Shown here one piece after another: positions 52,169 to 60,265 of a DNA stretch of 64,000 bases. Origin of the DNA: Stackebrandtia albiflava (lineage in GTDB: Bacteria > Actinomycetota > Actinomycetes > Mycobacteriales > Micromonosporaceae). Both the position numbers and the translations under genes were made by a program. The stretch spans positions 682,001 through 746,000 of the forward strand of contig NZ_VLLL01000006.1 of the NCBI RefSeq assembly GCF_007994225.1. Direction: 5' to 3'. Under the pieces are notes generated by a model that was given only the letters and a program-made list of their open reading frames with translations, did not search any database and was not told the DNA's origin. How positions within the stretch are numbered: position 1 is the stretch's first letter; each line of letters starts with the position of its first letter.

Positions 52169-52354
52169 ATGCGCATGATCACCAGCCTCGCCGACCGTGT
52201 CCTCCAGCGGCTCGTCGCCGCCGAGTCCGCCGCCGCGGCCTGCACTCCCAGCTCGACCAGGCAGTACAAGAACGAGGGCGGCCAGTGCTTCTACCGCATC
52301 CGGTACGTCCGCTCCGACTGCAGTGTCGACTACAGCGGTTGGTACGAGTGCTGA
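52169..52354 (+). CDS. Cysteine-ended peptide C
   Basis: A 61-residue peptide with leader MRMITSLADRVLQRLVAAES, AAAA, then Cys25; further cysteines are at 40, 51 and 61, the last residue. The leader aligns ungapped with that of the 10601 peptide (Met1, Thr5, Asp9, Leu12, Leu15, Ala21, AA-C at 23-25, with conservative changes between). The mature part is Tyr/Arg-rich (CFYRIRYVRSDC; YSGWYEC). GGGAGAACGAC precedes the ATG, similar to peptide A, and a terminator hairpin begins 14 nt after the stop. It follows the NlpC/P60 gene after 136 bp but has its own signals. Function unknown; a second dispersed member of the family. Confidence 0.75.
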   Translation: MRMITSLADRVLQRLVAAESAAAACTPSSTRQYKNEGGQCFYRIRYVRSDCSVDYSGWYEC

Positions 52355-52368
52355 TCACCGGATGACGT

Positions 52369-52401
52369 GTGCCGGTCGCCGTTCGCAACGGCGGCCGGCA
52401 C
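52369..52401 (+). terminator. Terminator of cysteine peptide C
   Basis: A 15-bp stem (52369-52383 with 52387-52401, one U-G) and loop CGC, 14 nt after the peptide stop. Confidence 0.8.
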
Positions 52402-52602
52402 CGTCGTGACCGGCCGAAGAAGGGGGACGGCGGGCGGCCTCTCCCGGAAGGCCCACCGTGCCGCCACCCCGCGCGATCGCTCTCCGCCGTCACAGCCTTG
52501 CGGCGAGTCGTGGGGCTCCCCGATACTCGCGGATCATGACGGTGCATCACCGGCGCCAGAAAATCTATCGCCACGGCAGTAGACATTCTCTTCTTCGGGT
52601 GT

Positions 52603-53018
52603 TAGGCTATCTCCCGTCGAAGAGAGAAGAAGTCTATGAGGGGTGTCAGAGACTAGTCACCCGAGGGAAACACGGCAGACCGGGCGCGCCGGGACCGGAA
52701 GACACGGGGTTCCGACGGACGGTGCTGCCGACGGCCCACAGGGGCCGGACCCGATAGACCGCACGACGGTACCGACGGTGCCGGATGTTCGACCCGTTAT
52801 TGGAAGGAGTTACGACGCCATCGCTGATCGCCCGTGACGCGCGAGGATTCGCCGCACGGATACTGCAGTTCCACGGATTGGAAGGTGGTCCACGGTCCCG
52901 CAACACGCGATCGCGCGCAATCGCCGGTTCTCGGCTCGGCGCGCCAGACGACAACGGCCGTAAGGCCGACAGATGGTGTTTAACGACAGCGGGCCCCGGC
53001 GAGATCTCGTCGGGGCCC
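52603..53018 (+). ncRNA. Candidate structured leader or non-coding RNA before the MerR-like gene
   Basis: The 680 bp between peptide C and the MerR-like gene contain no credible coding frame. A TAGGCT-like -10 lies at 52603-52608; predicted RNA would begin near 52615 with GAAGAGAGAAGAAG, whose GAAGAAG can pair with CTTCTTC after the terminator at 52991-53018. The interior has several possible stems. The terminator ends 18 nt before the MerR-like ATG, so the RNA could be an attenuated 5' leader as well as a free RNA. It does not match tmRNA, RNase P or common riboswitch motifs I know. Confidence 0.4.
52991..53018 (+). terminator. Terminator/attenuator immediately before the MerR-like gene
   Basis: A 14-bp near-perfect stem (52991-53004 with 53005-53018, one G-U; the central bases form the loop) followed by TTCTTC. 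The ATG of the next gene is at 53037, with GGAAGG between, so readthrough would be required to express the gene from upstream promoters. Confidence 0.75.
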
Positions 53019-53036
53019 TTCTTCGTGGAAGGCTGA

Positions 53037-53357
53037 ATGGAACGACAAGCCCAGGGTCCGGCCGAGCCGGATGACAAGTTCGACGACGACGACTACCCGG
53101 CGTACTCCATGGGGCGCGCCGCCGAGATGCTGGGCGTCACCCAGGCGTTCCTACGCAGCCTGGACGCCGCCGGCCTGATCGCCCCACAACGTTCCGGGGG
53201 CGGGCATCGCCGCTACTCCAGGGTCCAGCTGCGGCTGGCCACCCGTGCCCGCGAACTCATCGACCAGGGCACACCGCTGGAGTCGGCCTGCCGGATCATC
53301 ACCCTTGAAGACCAACTCGCCGAGGCGCGACGCGTCAACGACGAGCACACCGGTTGA
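53037..53357 (+). CDS. Short MerR-type HTH protein
   Basis: A 106-residue protein: an acidic N-terminus (DDKFDDDDYPAYSMGRAAEM), the MerR winged helix LGVTQAFLRSLDAAGLIAPQ with the wing GGGHRRYSRVQLRLA, and a short helical end that is too small for the usual effector domain. Short MerR-like proteins of this type occur in many actinomycetes, sometimes as stress or heat-shock regulators. Its ATG is 18 nt after a strong terminator hairpin, so control by attenuation is possible. No target is evident. Confidence 0.85.
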   Translation: MERQAQGPAEPDDKFDDDDYPAYSMGRAAEMLGVTQAFLRSLDAAGLIAPQRSGGGHRRYSRVQLRLATRARELIDQGTPLESACRIITLEDQLAEARRVNDEHTG

Positions 53358-53635
53358 CCACCCCGCCGACCGTGTGATCCCCGTACGTAGCCGCCGGTGG
53401 TGGCGCCCGCCTTCGGCACGATGACGCGGGAGCGGACCCGCGGTGCCGTGGTCGCCGCCCCGACGGTCCCGGCACACACCGGACCGTCGGGTCCCGCCGT
53501 CGCTGCGGTCGTGACGCCCGAGACGGCCGAACCGGACGTGGAGCCCACGACGCCGCGTGTCCCGTACCCCTCGTCGCGCCATGACCGCTCGGTGCCACCG
53601 GTTTCCGTACCCCGCGCGGTATACATGACGCGGGG

Positions 53636-54874
53636 GTGGGGACCTTGACCAGCGTTAACGACGACCTGTCCGGACTGTTGGCGGCCGCCGAGTCGGCCGC
53701 TCCCGCGCAGGCGGTGGCAGTGATCGCGAGGCGGTTGCGGGAACGGTTCGAGGCCGTCGACGTGTCCTTCCTTCTCGTGGACCTGACCGGCCGGGTGGCG
53801 GCCAGGCTGTCGGCGCAGACGCCGAACGGCGGGTACCGCGAGGTGGAACGGATCCGGATGGCCGACACCGGGTTCGAGCAGGTGATCCGGACCCAGCAGC
53901 CGTTGCACGAGTCCACCGGCGACCGGAACCGGGTGATCGCCCCGGTCACCAACCGTGGGGACGTCATCGGGGTACTGGAGGTGGAACTGCCGCCCGGACG
54001 CGGGGATGAGGTGATGGCGACGATCGCCGAGGCCGCCCACGTCCTGGCCTACGTCGTGATCGCGAACCGGCGCTTCACCGACCTGTACACCTGGGGCCGG
54101 TATCCCGGCCCGCCCTCGCTGTCGGCGCTGATCCAGTACCAGTTGCTGCCGTCGGCGCTGTCGTGTGAGGCCGCGCAGTTCGCGCTGTGCGGGAATCTGG
54201 AACCCTCGGAGGAGATCAGCGGGGACTCCTTCGACTACACGGTGGACCGTGACGCCCTCTACATGTCGATCACCGACCCGATGGGCCACGACCTGCAGGC
54301 GGCGCTAAGCGCCACGGTGTTGGTCGCGGCGCTGCGCGGTGCCCGCCAGATGGGGGCCGGCGTCGGCGAACAGGCCAGGCAGGCCGACATGGCGTTGCGT
54401 AACCACCTCGAAAGCCACGCCACCGGACTGCTGGCGCGGATCGATCTGGAATCCGGCCGGGGTGAGTTGGTGGTGGCCGGGCACCCCCTTCCGTTGTTGA
54501 TGCGGGACGCGACGATCCGGGAGCTGAGTTTCGAGGTGGATCCGCCGTTCGGTCTGCCGATGGCGGCGAGAAGGCCGTTCCGGGTGCAGGAGTTCACGTT
54601 GCGGCCCGGTGACCGGCTGGTCATGGTCACCGACGGGATGTTGGAGCGCGACGCGGCCACCGTGGACCTGGTTGCGCTGTTGAGGGACACCCGGCACCTC
54701 CATCCCCGGGAGACGGCGCTCGCTTTGACCACGGCGGTGTTGGAGGCGTCCGGTGGGAGACTCCAGGACGACGTGACCGCGATGTGCCTGGACTGGCACG
54801 GTGGCCACCGCACCGAGCGACGCGACGCCGAGACCGGCGCCGACACCGGCCGCGCCTCCGAAGGCCGCCGCTGA
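53636..54874 (+). CDS. GAF-SpoIIE type protein phosphatase
   Basis: A 412-residue cytoplasmic protein. The GAF-like sensory domain is about residues 25-150 (VSFLLVDLTGRVAARLSAQ; VIAPVTNRGDVIGVLEVELP). The SpoIIE-type PP2C domain is about 180-395 (LEPSEEISGDSFDYTVDRDA with a metal-binding Asp, SITDPMGHDLQAALSATVLV, DRLVMVTDGMLERDAATVDL, RLQDDVTAMCLDW). It would dephosphorylate an anti-anti-sigma factor in response to a signal sensed by GAF. The start could be GTG 53636 or TTG 53645. The 278 bp upstream shows no gene. A membrane relative is at 31785. Confidence 0.88.
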   Translation: MGTLTSVNDDLSGLLAAAESAAPAQAVAVIARRLRERFEAVDVSFLLVDLTGRVAARLSAQTPNGGYREVERIRMADTGFEQVIRTQQPLHESTGDRNRVIAPVTNRGDVIGVLEVELPPGRGDEVMATIAEAAHVLAYVVIANRRFTDLYTWGRYPGPPSLSALIQYQLLPSALSCEAAQFALCGNLEPSEEISGDSFDYTVDRDALYMSITDPMGHDLQAALSATVLVAALRGARQMGAGVGEQARQADMALRNHLESHATGLLARIDLESGRGELVVAGHPLPLLMRDATIRELSFEVDPPFGLPMAARRPFRVQEFTLRPGDRLVMVTDGMLERDAATVDLVALLRDTRHLHPRETALALTTAVLEASGGRLQDDVTAMCLDWHGGHRTERRDAETGADTGRASEGRR

Positions 54875-55049
54875 CGGCCGTCTAGTAGGCGGCGCGTGGT
54901 CGATCACCTCGGTACAACGCCGCTTCCCGTGACGACAGGCCCCCGCCGGGATGGCGCGGCGTTCCTACAATCTCGGGCACCGGTGATGGCCGGTGTCCCC
55001 GCCGTTCCGCCCCCCGGCGGATCCGGCACGTGAGATTCGAGGTCCTTCC

Positions 55050-55655
55050 ATGTCGAGTAGGCGATTCACACGCCTGGCCGTCGGCCTCGGAGTCGCCGTG
55101 CCGGTGGTCGTCCTGCTGTTCGTGGGGCTGACCGCCCTGGGGTTCCCGGGTTCGGGGTTCCTCGGTGCGGCCGGTTCTCCGGAGACGGTCGACATCACGG
55201 TCCGGGACGATGACGTGGCCTTCGTGTTGGAGGTTCCGGAGGGTGTCGGGATCGACTCGATCGCGGCCGGACCGGACTGGGACGGCTGTGAACGGATCGG
55301 ATACGGCTTCGACGGCGCGGGTCTGGTCGTGGAGGCGGTGTCCCGGCATTGTGACCCCGATCCGTCGCAGCAGATCATCAACGGCGACCACGGAACGTAT
55401 CGCACCGTTAGAGACGTGCCGGAACCGTTGGGGCTCACACGGGTCGACACGTACGCCGGACCCGCCGACGTGTTCACGCAGATCTACACCGAGTACACCA
55501 ATACGACGACCGAGTACGAGGAACCGGTCGCCATCGTCACCTTCGACCTGCCGGTGAACCCGGACTATCCGACGCTGGTCATCCGCAGCAGCCAGGGTGG
55601 GATGGACATCGAGGAGTTCACCACCCTGGTCGAGAACCTCAGTATGCCGAGCTAG
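55050..55655 (+). CDS. Membrane-anchored protein of unknown function
   Basis: A 201-residue protein with a signal-anchor helix (VGLGVAVPVVVLLFVGLTAL) and an extracellular domain with two cysteines (DWDGCERIGYGF; SRHCDPDPSQQ) that may form a disulfide. The rest alternates hydrophobic and polar residues like a beta domain. No family recognised. A TTCC-type weak ribosome site precedes the ATG. It is a single gene between the phosphatase and a convergent GNAT gene. Confidence 0.65.
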   Translation: MSSRRFTRLAVGLGVAVPVVVLLFVGLTALGFPGSGFLGAAGSPETVDITVRDDDVAFVLEVPEGVGIDSIAAGPDWDGCERIGYGFDGAGLVVEAVSRHCDPDPSQQIINGDHGTYRTVRDVPEPLGLTRVDTYAGPADVFTQIYTEYTNTTTEYEEPVAIVTFDLPVNPDYPTLVIRSSQGGMDIEEFTTLVENLSMPS

Positions 55656-55692
55656 CCCCGTATCGGTCCGGCTTCCCGCACCGGGAGGCGGT

Positions 55693-56232
55693 TCAGTTCG
55701 CCGGTTCCGCGATGTAGATCCAGTCGTGGCCGTCGTATCCGTCGCAGTCGAGGTGCTCCGCCCGAGTCAGGCCGGCGCGGACCGCCACGCGTTGGGAGGC
55801 GATGTTGGCCGGCCGGACGCGGGCGATCAGCGGCAGGTCGGGAACATGGCGGGATGCCCAGGCGACCACCGCGGTGGCCGCTTCGCCGGCGTAGCCTTGG
55901 CCCCAGGCCGAGGTGGCGAAGCGGTAGAAGAGGTTGAGGACCTTCATGCCCTGAAGTTCCATGGGCTTCATCCCGCAGAAGCCCAACTGTCGATCGGAGT
56001 CGAGGCGCCGGGCGACCCAGTACCCGTATCCGTGTCGCTGCCACTGCTCGTTCCAGCGTCGATACAGCTCCCGGGCCTCGTCGGGCCGGGCGAGCGCGTC
56101 GGAGGGGTTGTGCAGGCAGGTCTCGGGATCATGATGGATCTCGAAGATGGCGTTGATGTCGGCTTCGGCCGGACGCCGTAGCGACAGCCGGGCCGTCCGC
56201 AGCGCCTCGGCCGCCGGGTTCCGGTCACTCAT
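55693..56232 (-). CDS. GNAT acetyltransferase (RimJ/RimL type)
   Basis: A 179-residue enzyme of the ribosomal-protein/small-molecule acetyltransferase branch: RTARLSLRRPAEADINAIFE at the start, the acetyl-CoA loop in TSAWGQGYAGEAATAVVAWA, and LIARVRPANIASQRVAVRAG near the end, typical of RimJ/RimL proteins. The substrate is unknown. It is 45 bp downstream of the 56278 gene on the same strand. Confidence 0.88.
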   Translation of the reverse strand: MSDRNPAAEALRTARLSLRRPAEADINAIFEIHHDPETCLHNPSDALARPDEARELYRRWNEQWQRHGYGYWVARRLDSDRQLGFCGMKPMELQGMKVLNLFYRFATSAWGQGYAGEAATAVVAWASRHVPDLPLIARVRPANIASQRVAVRAGLTRAEHLDCDGYDGHDWIYIAEPAN

Positions 56233-56277
56233 GTGAGGATCGTAGATCCGGCTCAGGCCGCCCCGGCGGGGCGGGAC

Positions 56278-56778
56278 TCATTCGGGTCGACCGGATTCCA
56301 GCGCCGCGGTGAGGCCGTCGAGGACACCGATCAGTGCGGCGGCGGCGATCTCCACGACGAACACCGCGCCGTCGTGCTCGGGGTGGGCGCGCAGATGGTG
56401 TGCGCGCCAGAACCCGAAGGTCAGCGTCACGTGATCGCCGTCCCGGAACAGTAGCGCGGTCACATTGTCGGTCGTCGGTCCCCAGTGCATGGTGGCGAAT
56501 CGTTGGTACAGCGCGGATCCGTCGTCGTGAGCCGCCATGCGGACCAGCCGTCGGTGGTTCCCCGCCGGGTCCTGCCCGGGGAACGGACGCGGAAGCCCGC
56601 TCCCGGAACGCAGCCGGTCGGCGGTGTCGGCCACGGAACGTCGGAACTGTGGGACGTAGACGGTGTTGTCGTCGCAGGTGAGCCGGATTCCGGCCGCCCA
56701 CAGGTCTACTCGGCGCAGCTGATCGCCTTCACCGATCTCCGCACTGAAACCACGTCGGTCGCCGAACAGGGTGTCCAT
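56278..56778 (-). CDS. Protein of unknown function
   Basis: A 166-residue soluble protein with a globular composition, beginning MDTLFGDRRGFSAEIGEG. It contains RLTCDDNTVYVPQFRRSVAD and, near the end, VEIAAAALIGVLDGLTAALE as a likely helix. No signal peptide or membrane segment. I do not recognise it; actinomycetes have many such immunity-like or hypothetical proteins, but no toxin gene is beside it. It lies 77 bp downstream of the DUF397 pair on the same strand. Confidence 0.6.
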   Translation of the reverse strand: MDTLFGDRRGFSAEIGEGDQLRRVDLWAAGIRLTCDDNTVYVPQFRRSVADTADRLRSGSGLPRPFPGQDPAGNHRRLVRMAAHDDGSALYQRFATMHWGPTTDNVTALLFRDGDHVTLTFGFWRAHHLRAHPEHDGAVFVVEIAAAALIGVLDGLTAALESGRPE

Positions 56779-56855
56779 ACCGCAACGGTGCCGTTCTCAC
56801 CGGGGCGAGGCCATTGAATTTCCGCCGCCACACCGTTCCCAACGTGGACCGGCTG

Positions 56856-57056
56856 TCAGGCCAGGCCGGTGCAGACCGTCGTAAGTAGAGCGTGGTAGTC
56901 GGTGGGGTCGAGGTCGAGGATTGGGCGGGTGCCGGCGTGGCGGCTGTCGGACAGTTGCGGGTGCGTGCCGTGGAGGCGCGCTTCCACACACCCGTTGGAT
57001 GCGTTCCCACCACTGCGACTCGACTTGCGCCACGGCGGATTCGGTATCCGTGTCAC
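56856..57056 (-). CDS. DUF397 protein, second copy
   Basis: A 66-residue DUF397 protein starting RIPNPPWRKSSRSGGNASNG, then CVEARL and the shared segment LSDSRHAGTRPILDLDPTDY with HALL. These proteins are partners of XRE/DUF5753 regulators in actinomycete development loci (the whiJ-type arrangement). Its GTG start overlaps the stop of the first DUF397 gene (GTGA). At DNA level a 92-bp block (56884-56975) is identical to 57087-57178 in the first copy, a recent tandem duplication. Confidence 0.85.
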   Translation of the reverse strand: MTRIPNPPWRKSSRSGGNASNGCVEARLHGTHPQLSDSRHAGTRPILDLDPTDYHALLTTVCTGLA

Positions 57057-57256
57057 GTCCCGTCCCCCGTCCTCTGGACCGTCGTGAGTAGAGCGTGGTA
57101 GTCGGTGGGGTCGAGGTCGAGGATTGGGCGGGTGCCGGCGTGGCGGCTGTCGGACAGTTGCGGGTGCGTGCCGTGGAGACGGGCTTCCACACAGCCGTTG
57201 CTCTGGTTTCCGCCACTGCGACTCGACTTGCGCCACGGGCCGATTGCTTTCGTCAT
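57053..57256 (-). CDS. DUF397 protein, first copy
   Basis: A 67-residue DUF397 protein starting MTKAIGPWRKSSRSGGNQSN, with GCVEARLHGTHPQL and the common end DPTDYHALLTTV. It is coupled by ATGA to the XRE regulator gene upstream, and by GTGA to the second copy. The usual whiJ-type locus has one such partner, so two identical-segment copies are an addition here. Confidence 0.88.
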   Translation of the reverse strand: MTKAIGPWRKSSRSGGNQSNGCVEARLHGTHPQLSDSRHAGTRPILDLDPTDYHALLTTVQRTGDGT

Positions 57257-58101
57257 GACAGGAATTCTTCCACTGGAATGGACATGTCCCAAGCATCGCT
57301 GAACGCCTGCATGAAGAAGGTCGCGCGATGACTCCTCACCGGTAGGAAGCCGCTGCCCCGCGCGGATTTGATCTGGATCAACGGTTCGTCCCCATTGGTG
57401 AATTCCAATAGATTCAGTTCCCACCCCATGAGGTCGTATCGGCCCGCGTGAAACGGTACGACGCGAATGTCGGTGAACGGAAGCGCGGCCGATTGCAGCA
57501 TCCGGTTGCGTAGGTCCTTGGAAGCGGCTTCGCCGAGGTCCACGGCGAATGCCATCTCTCCGATGAGGCACGTCATCGGACGTTGCGATCGCAGCCAGCG
57601 TTCCTGGCGGTCGATGCGGAATCGGGATGCGTGATGCCAATCGATCGCGGGTTGGTCGAAGTTGACCCGGGTCGTTCGCCGGATCATCTCTATGTAGGAC
57701 TCCGGCTGGATCAGTGACGGGATGAAGTTGGAGTCGTGGAACTTCAGGCGGGCGGCCCGGTCTTCGCGTTGCTGGTACAGCCAACCGTCTCTGTCGACGG
57801 CTCCGGAGTACGCGTCGGTCCAGTCGTCCATATAGGTCGCGTCGGCGAGCGTGACGAGGTTCTCGATCAGGACCGCGTCGGTCTGGTAGAAGGCGCAGAT
57901 GTCCCGTACGAGTCCGCGTCTGACCGTGCGTTTGCGGCCCTGTTCGATGTCGAGCAGGGTGCGGCCGCTGATGATGTTCCTCGGTATCTCGGCCTTGGAG
58001 TAGCCTCGCGGCAGGCCGGGGCGGGATCGTTCCCGTTCCGTCTTGAGCTGTAGGCCCAGCTCCACGGCCGGGGTGCTCGGTGATCGTGAGTTACCGGTCA
58101 T
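57253..58101 (-). CDS. XRE/DUF5753 regulator (whiJ-like)
   Basis: A 282-residue regulator. The N-terminal helix-turn-helix (VELGLQLKTERERSRPGLPR; NIISGRTLLDIEQGRKRTVR) is followed by the DUF5753 domain (about 100-280, including FHDSNFIPSLIQPESYIEMI and RFRIDRQERWLRSQRPMTCL). Such proteins act with DUF397 partners in controlling development or secondary metabolism; the ligand is unknown. ATGA coupling with the DUF397 genes confirms one operon. The start at 58101 is the first ATG with a plausible domain start. Confidence 0.9.
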   Translation of the reverse strand: MTGNSRSPSTPAVELGLQLKTERERSRPGLPRGYSKAEIPRNIISGRTLLDIEQGRKRTVRRGLVRDICAFYQTDAVLIENLVTLADATYMDDWTDAYSGAVDRDGWLYQQREDRAARLKFHDSNFIPSLIQPESYIEMIRRTTRVNFDQPAIDWHHASRFRIDRQERWLRSQRPMTCLIGEMAFAVDLGEAASKDLRNRMLQSAALPFTDIRVVPFHAGRYDLMGWELNLLEFTNGDEPLIQIKSARGSGFLPVRSHRATFFMQAFSDAWDMSIPVEEFLS

Positions 58102-58213
58102 GCACCGGAATCTTAACGGCGGTGGACGTCGGCCGGTCGTGCTCGGGTCGCTTGTGGAGGCGGAAGTCTCCGCCGGTCTGGATTTCCGGTCCCGGTTTCC
58201 GATCGTGGGTGCC

Positions 58214-58246
58214 GCGGCCCCGGCACGGTGTTCGTGCCGGGGCCGC
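58214..58246 (-). terminator. Terminator of the MFS gene
   Basis: A perfect 14-bp stem (58214-58227 with 58233-58246) with loop GTGTT, 11 nt after the stop of the minus-strand MFS gene. Confidence 0.8.
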
Positions 58247-58256
58247 CCCCGTACGG

Positions 58257-59744
58257 TCACCGGGAGGCGGTCTCCAGGACGCGCGCGGGTTCCGGTGTCG
58301 CCTCGGCCGGTGTGGCCCGGCGGCGTCGCAGGCCGCTCGCGGCGATCGCGACACCGGCGGCGCCGACGATCACCAACAGGATGAGTCCCGGACGGAACTG
58401 CCCGATTCCGCCGCCTTCCAACGCGTCCGCCGTGTGCCGGCCGGAGGTGACGAGCGCGGTGACGACGGCGAGGACCACCGCGCCGCCGATCTGGCCGGAG
58501 GTCTGGACGAGCCCGCTGGCGAGTCCCTGTTCGTCGTCGGAGACGCCGCTGGTCGCCTGCGACATGATCGAGGAGAAGCCCAGCATGAAGCCCACGCCCA
58601 GCAGGAGCACGCTGGGCAGCATCTCGGTGAGGTAGTCGGGTTCGGGTGAACCGCCCACCGCCAGGAAAAGCAGGTACCCGGAGGTGAGCGAGACGAGCGC
58701 CCCGACGATCAGCGGAGTACTGCCGACCCGGTCGATGAGTTTCCCGACGAACGGGGAACCGACGGCCACGATGATGCCCGCCGGGGCGAGCGCCAGCGCC
58801 ATGACGAGCGGCGGCCAGTGCAGGACCGACTGGAGATAGATGGTCATGAGGAACTGGAAGCTCAGGTAGGTGCCGAACAGTGCCATGATGGCGAGGTTGG
58901 CGCGCACGATGGTGCCGATCCGCAGGAGGCCCAACCGGACCAGCGGGTGGGCCACGCGGCGTTCGGCGGCGACGAAGGCCGCCAGCAACGCGGCGGCGAC
59001 CAGGAACGATCCCACGGTGAGCGGGTGTGTCCAGCCGTTCTCGGGTGCCGTGACGACGGTGTAGACGGCCAGCAGCATGCCGCCGGTGAGTGTCGCCGCG
59101 CCGACGAGGTCGTATCCGCCGGTGGCGGCGGGCCGGTCCTTCGGTACCAGGCGCCAGCCGACGATCAGCGCGATGATCGCGAGCGGTACCGGCATGAGGA
59201 AGGTCCAACGCCAGCCGAGGCCGGTGAGCAGTCCTCCGAAGATGAGGCCGGACGAGTATCCGGAGGCCCCGAACACCGCGAAGATCGACAGCGCCTTGTT
59301 GCGGGCGTGGCCTTCGGGGAAGGTCGTGGTGATGATGGACATCGCGGTGGGCGCGGTGAAGGCGGCGGCGACACCCTTGACGAGCCGGGTGGCGATCATC
59401 AGCGGCCCGTCGTCGACGAGTCCGCCGAGGAGTGACGCGACGGCGAAGACGGCGAGCGCGGCGAGGAACACCTTGCGGCGGCCGAGTAGGTCGGCGGTGC
59501 GGCCGCCGAGTAGGAGGAGTCCGCCGAAGCCGAGGACGTAGCCGTTGACGACCCATTGCAGTGCGGTGGTGGAGAGGTTCAGATCGGTGCCGATGGAGGG
59601 CAGGGCGACGCCGACCATGGAGACGTCCAGGCCGTCGAGGAAGACGACGAGGCACAGCACCGCCAGGACGCCCCAGAGTCGCAGGGGCCAGGGTCCGTCG
59701 GTGGGTGTGTGCGCGGATGTGGTCGAGGTGGATGGTGGGATCAC
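58257..59744 (-). CDS. MFS drug efflux transporter (DHA2 type)
   Basis: A 495-residue proton-coupled exporter with 14 membrane helices. It shows the family motif A segment GGRTADLLGRRKVFLAALAV between helices 2 and 3, motif C-like GASGYSSGLIFGGLLTGLGW, and the start LCLVVFLDGLDVSMVGVALP typical of DHA2. Substrates are probably drugs or organic ions. The divergent MarR gene across an AT-rich gap with palindromes is the likely repressor, as in many resistance pairs. Confidence 0.93.
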   Translation of the reverse strand: MIPPSTSTTSAHTPTDGPWPLRLWGVLAVLCLVVFLDGLDVSMVGVALPSIGTDLNLSTTALQWVVNGYVLGFGGLLLLGGRTADLLGRRKVFLAALAVFAVASLLGGLVDDGPLMIATRLVKGVAAAFTAPTAMSIITTTFPEGHARNKALSIFAVFGASGYSSGLIFGGLLTGLGWRWTFLMPVPLAIIALIVGWRLVPKDRPAATGGYDLVGAATLTGGMLLAVYTVVTAPENGWTHPLTVGSFLVAAALLAAFVAAERRVAHPLVRLGLLRIGTIVRANLAIMALFGTYLSFQFLMTIYLQSVLHWPPLVMALALAPAGIIVAVGSPFVGKLIDRVGSTPLIVGALVSLTSGYLLFLAVGGSPEPDYLTEMLPSVLLLGVGFMLGFSSIMSQATSGVSDDEQGLASGLVQTSGQIGGAVVLAVVTALVTSGRHTADALEGGGIGQFRPGLILLVIVGAAGVAIAASGLRRRRATPAEATPEPARVLETASR

Positions 59745-59829
59745 TCGGGCGAGATTACATGCGCGTGCATCAGTTGTCTATGCATATTATTGTGACGCAT
59801 TTAATTCGTGTGCATGTTATGCTCGGTCC
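59745..59829. promoter_or_regulatory. AT-rich divergent promoter/operator of the MFS-MarR pair
   Basis: An 85-bp region much richer in A+T than its surroundings. It holds a near-palindrome ATGCGCGTGCAT (59759-59770), the palindrome TATGCATA (59779-59786) and further TGCAT copies (for example GTGTGCATG near 59810), typical of a MarR-type operator arrangement. Confidence 0.6.
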
Positions 59830-60237
59830 ATGACGTCACCCACCCACGGTGAACTCGTGGCCCGTTGGCGTGGTGTCCTCGAATGCCACAGCGACGTGTC
59901 CTGCGCCCTCGACCGGGCACTTCAGGAGTCGCACGGCATGGGCCTCAGCGAGTTCGAGGTCTTGGACAGGCTCGCCGACGTCGACACCGGGAAATGCCGC
60001 ATGCAGGATCTCGGCGGCACGATGTACCTGAGTCAGAGCGCCCTGTCCCGTACCGTCGCGCGCCTGGAATCGGACGGCCTGCTCGAACGGGCCATGTGCC
60101 CCGACGACCGCCGGGCGCTCTTCGTGCGGCTGACCGACGCCGGTCGCGCCCGCCACGCCGACGCCCGCACCACCCACCGGCGGGTCCTCGCCGAACGCCT
60201 CCCCACCCACCTGGCGGACACCGCGACGGCCGGGTGA
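59830..60237 (+). CDS. MarR family transcriptional regulator
   Basis: A 135-residue winged-helix repressor with the MarR pattern: LSEFEVLDRLADVDTGKCRM, recognition helix SQSALSRTVARLESDGLLER and wing CPDDRRALFVRLTDAGRARH. It is divergent from the DHA2-type MFS exporter and probably represses it until a substrate binds. The DDRR of the wing is the usual DxRx motif. Confidence 0.92.
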   Translation: MTSPTHGELVARWRGVLECHSDVSCALDRALQESHGMGLSEFEVLDRLADVDTGKCRMQDLGGTMYLSQSALSRTVARLESDGLLERAMCPDDRRALFVRLTDAGRARHADARTTHRRVLAERLPTHLADTATAG

Positions 60238-60265
60238 CGGGACGCCACCCGGCCATCCCTGGAGA

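Noticed and set aside
52603-53018. tmRNA or RNase P RNA in the gene-free stretch
   Set aside because: It lacks the tRNA-like ends and tag frame of tmRNA and the conserved core motifs of RNase P RNA.
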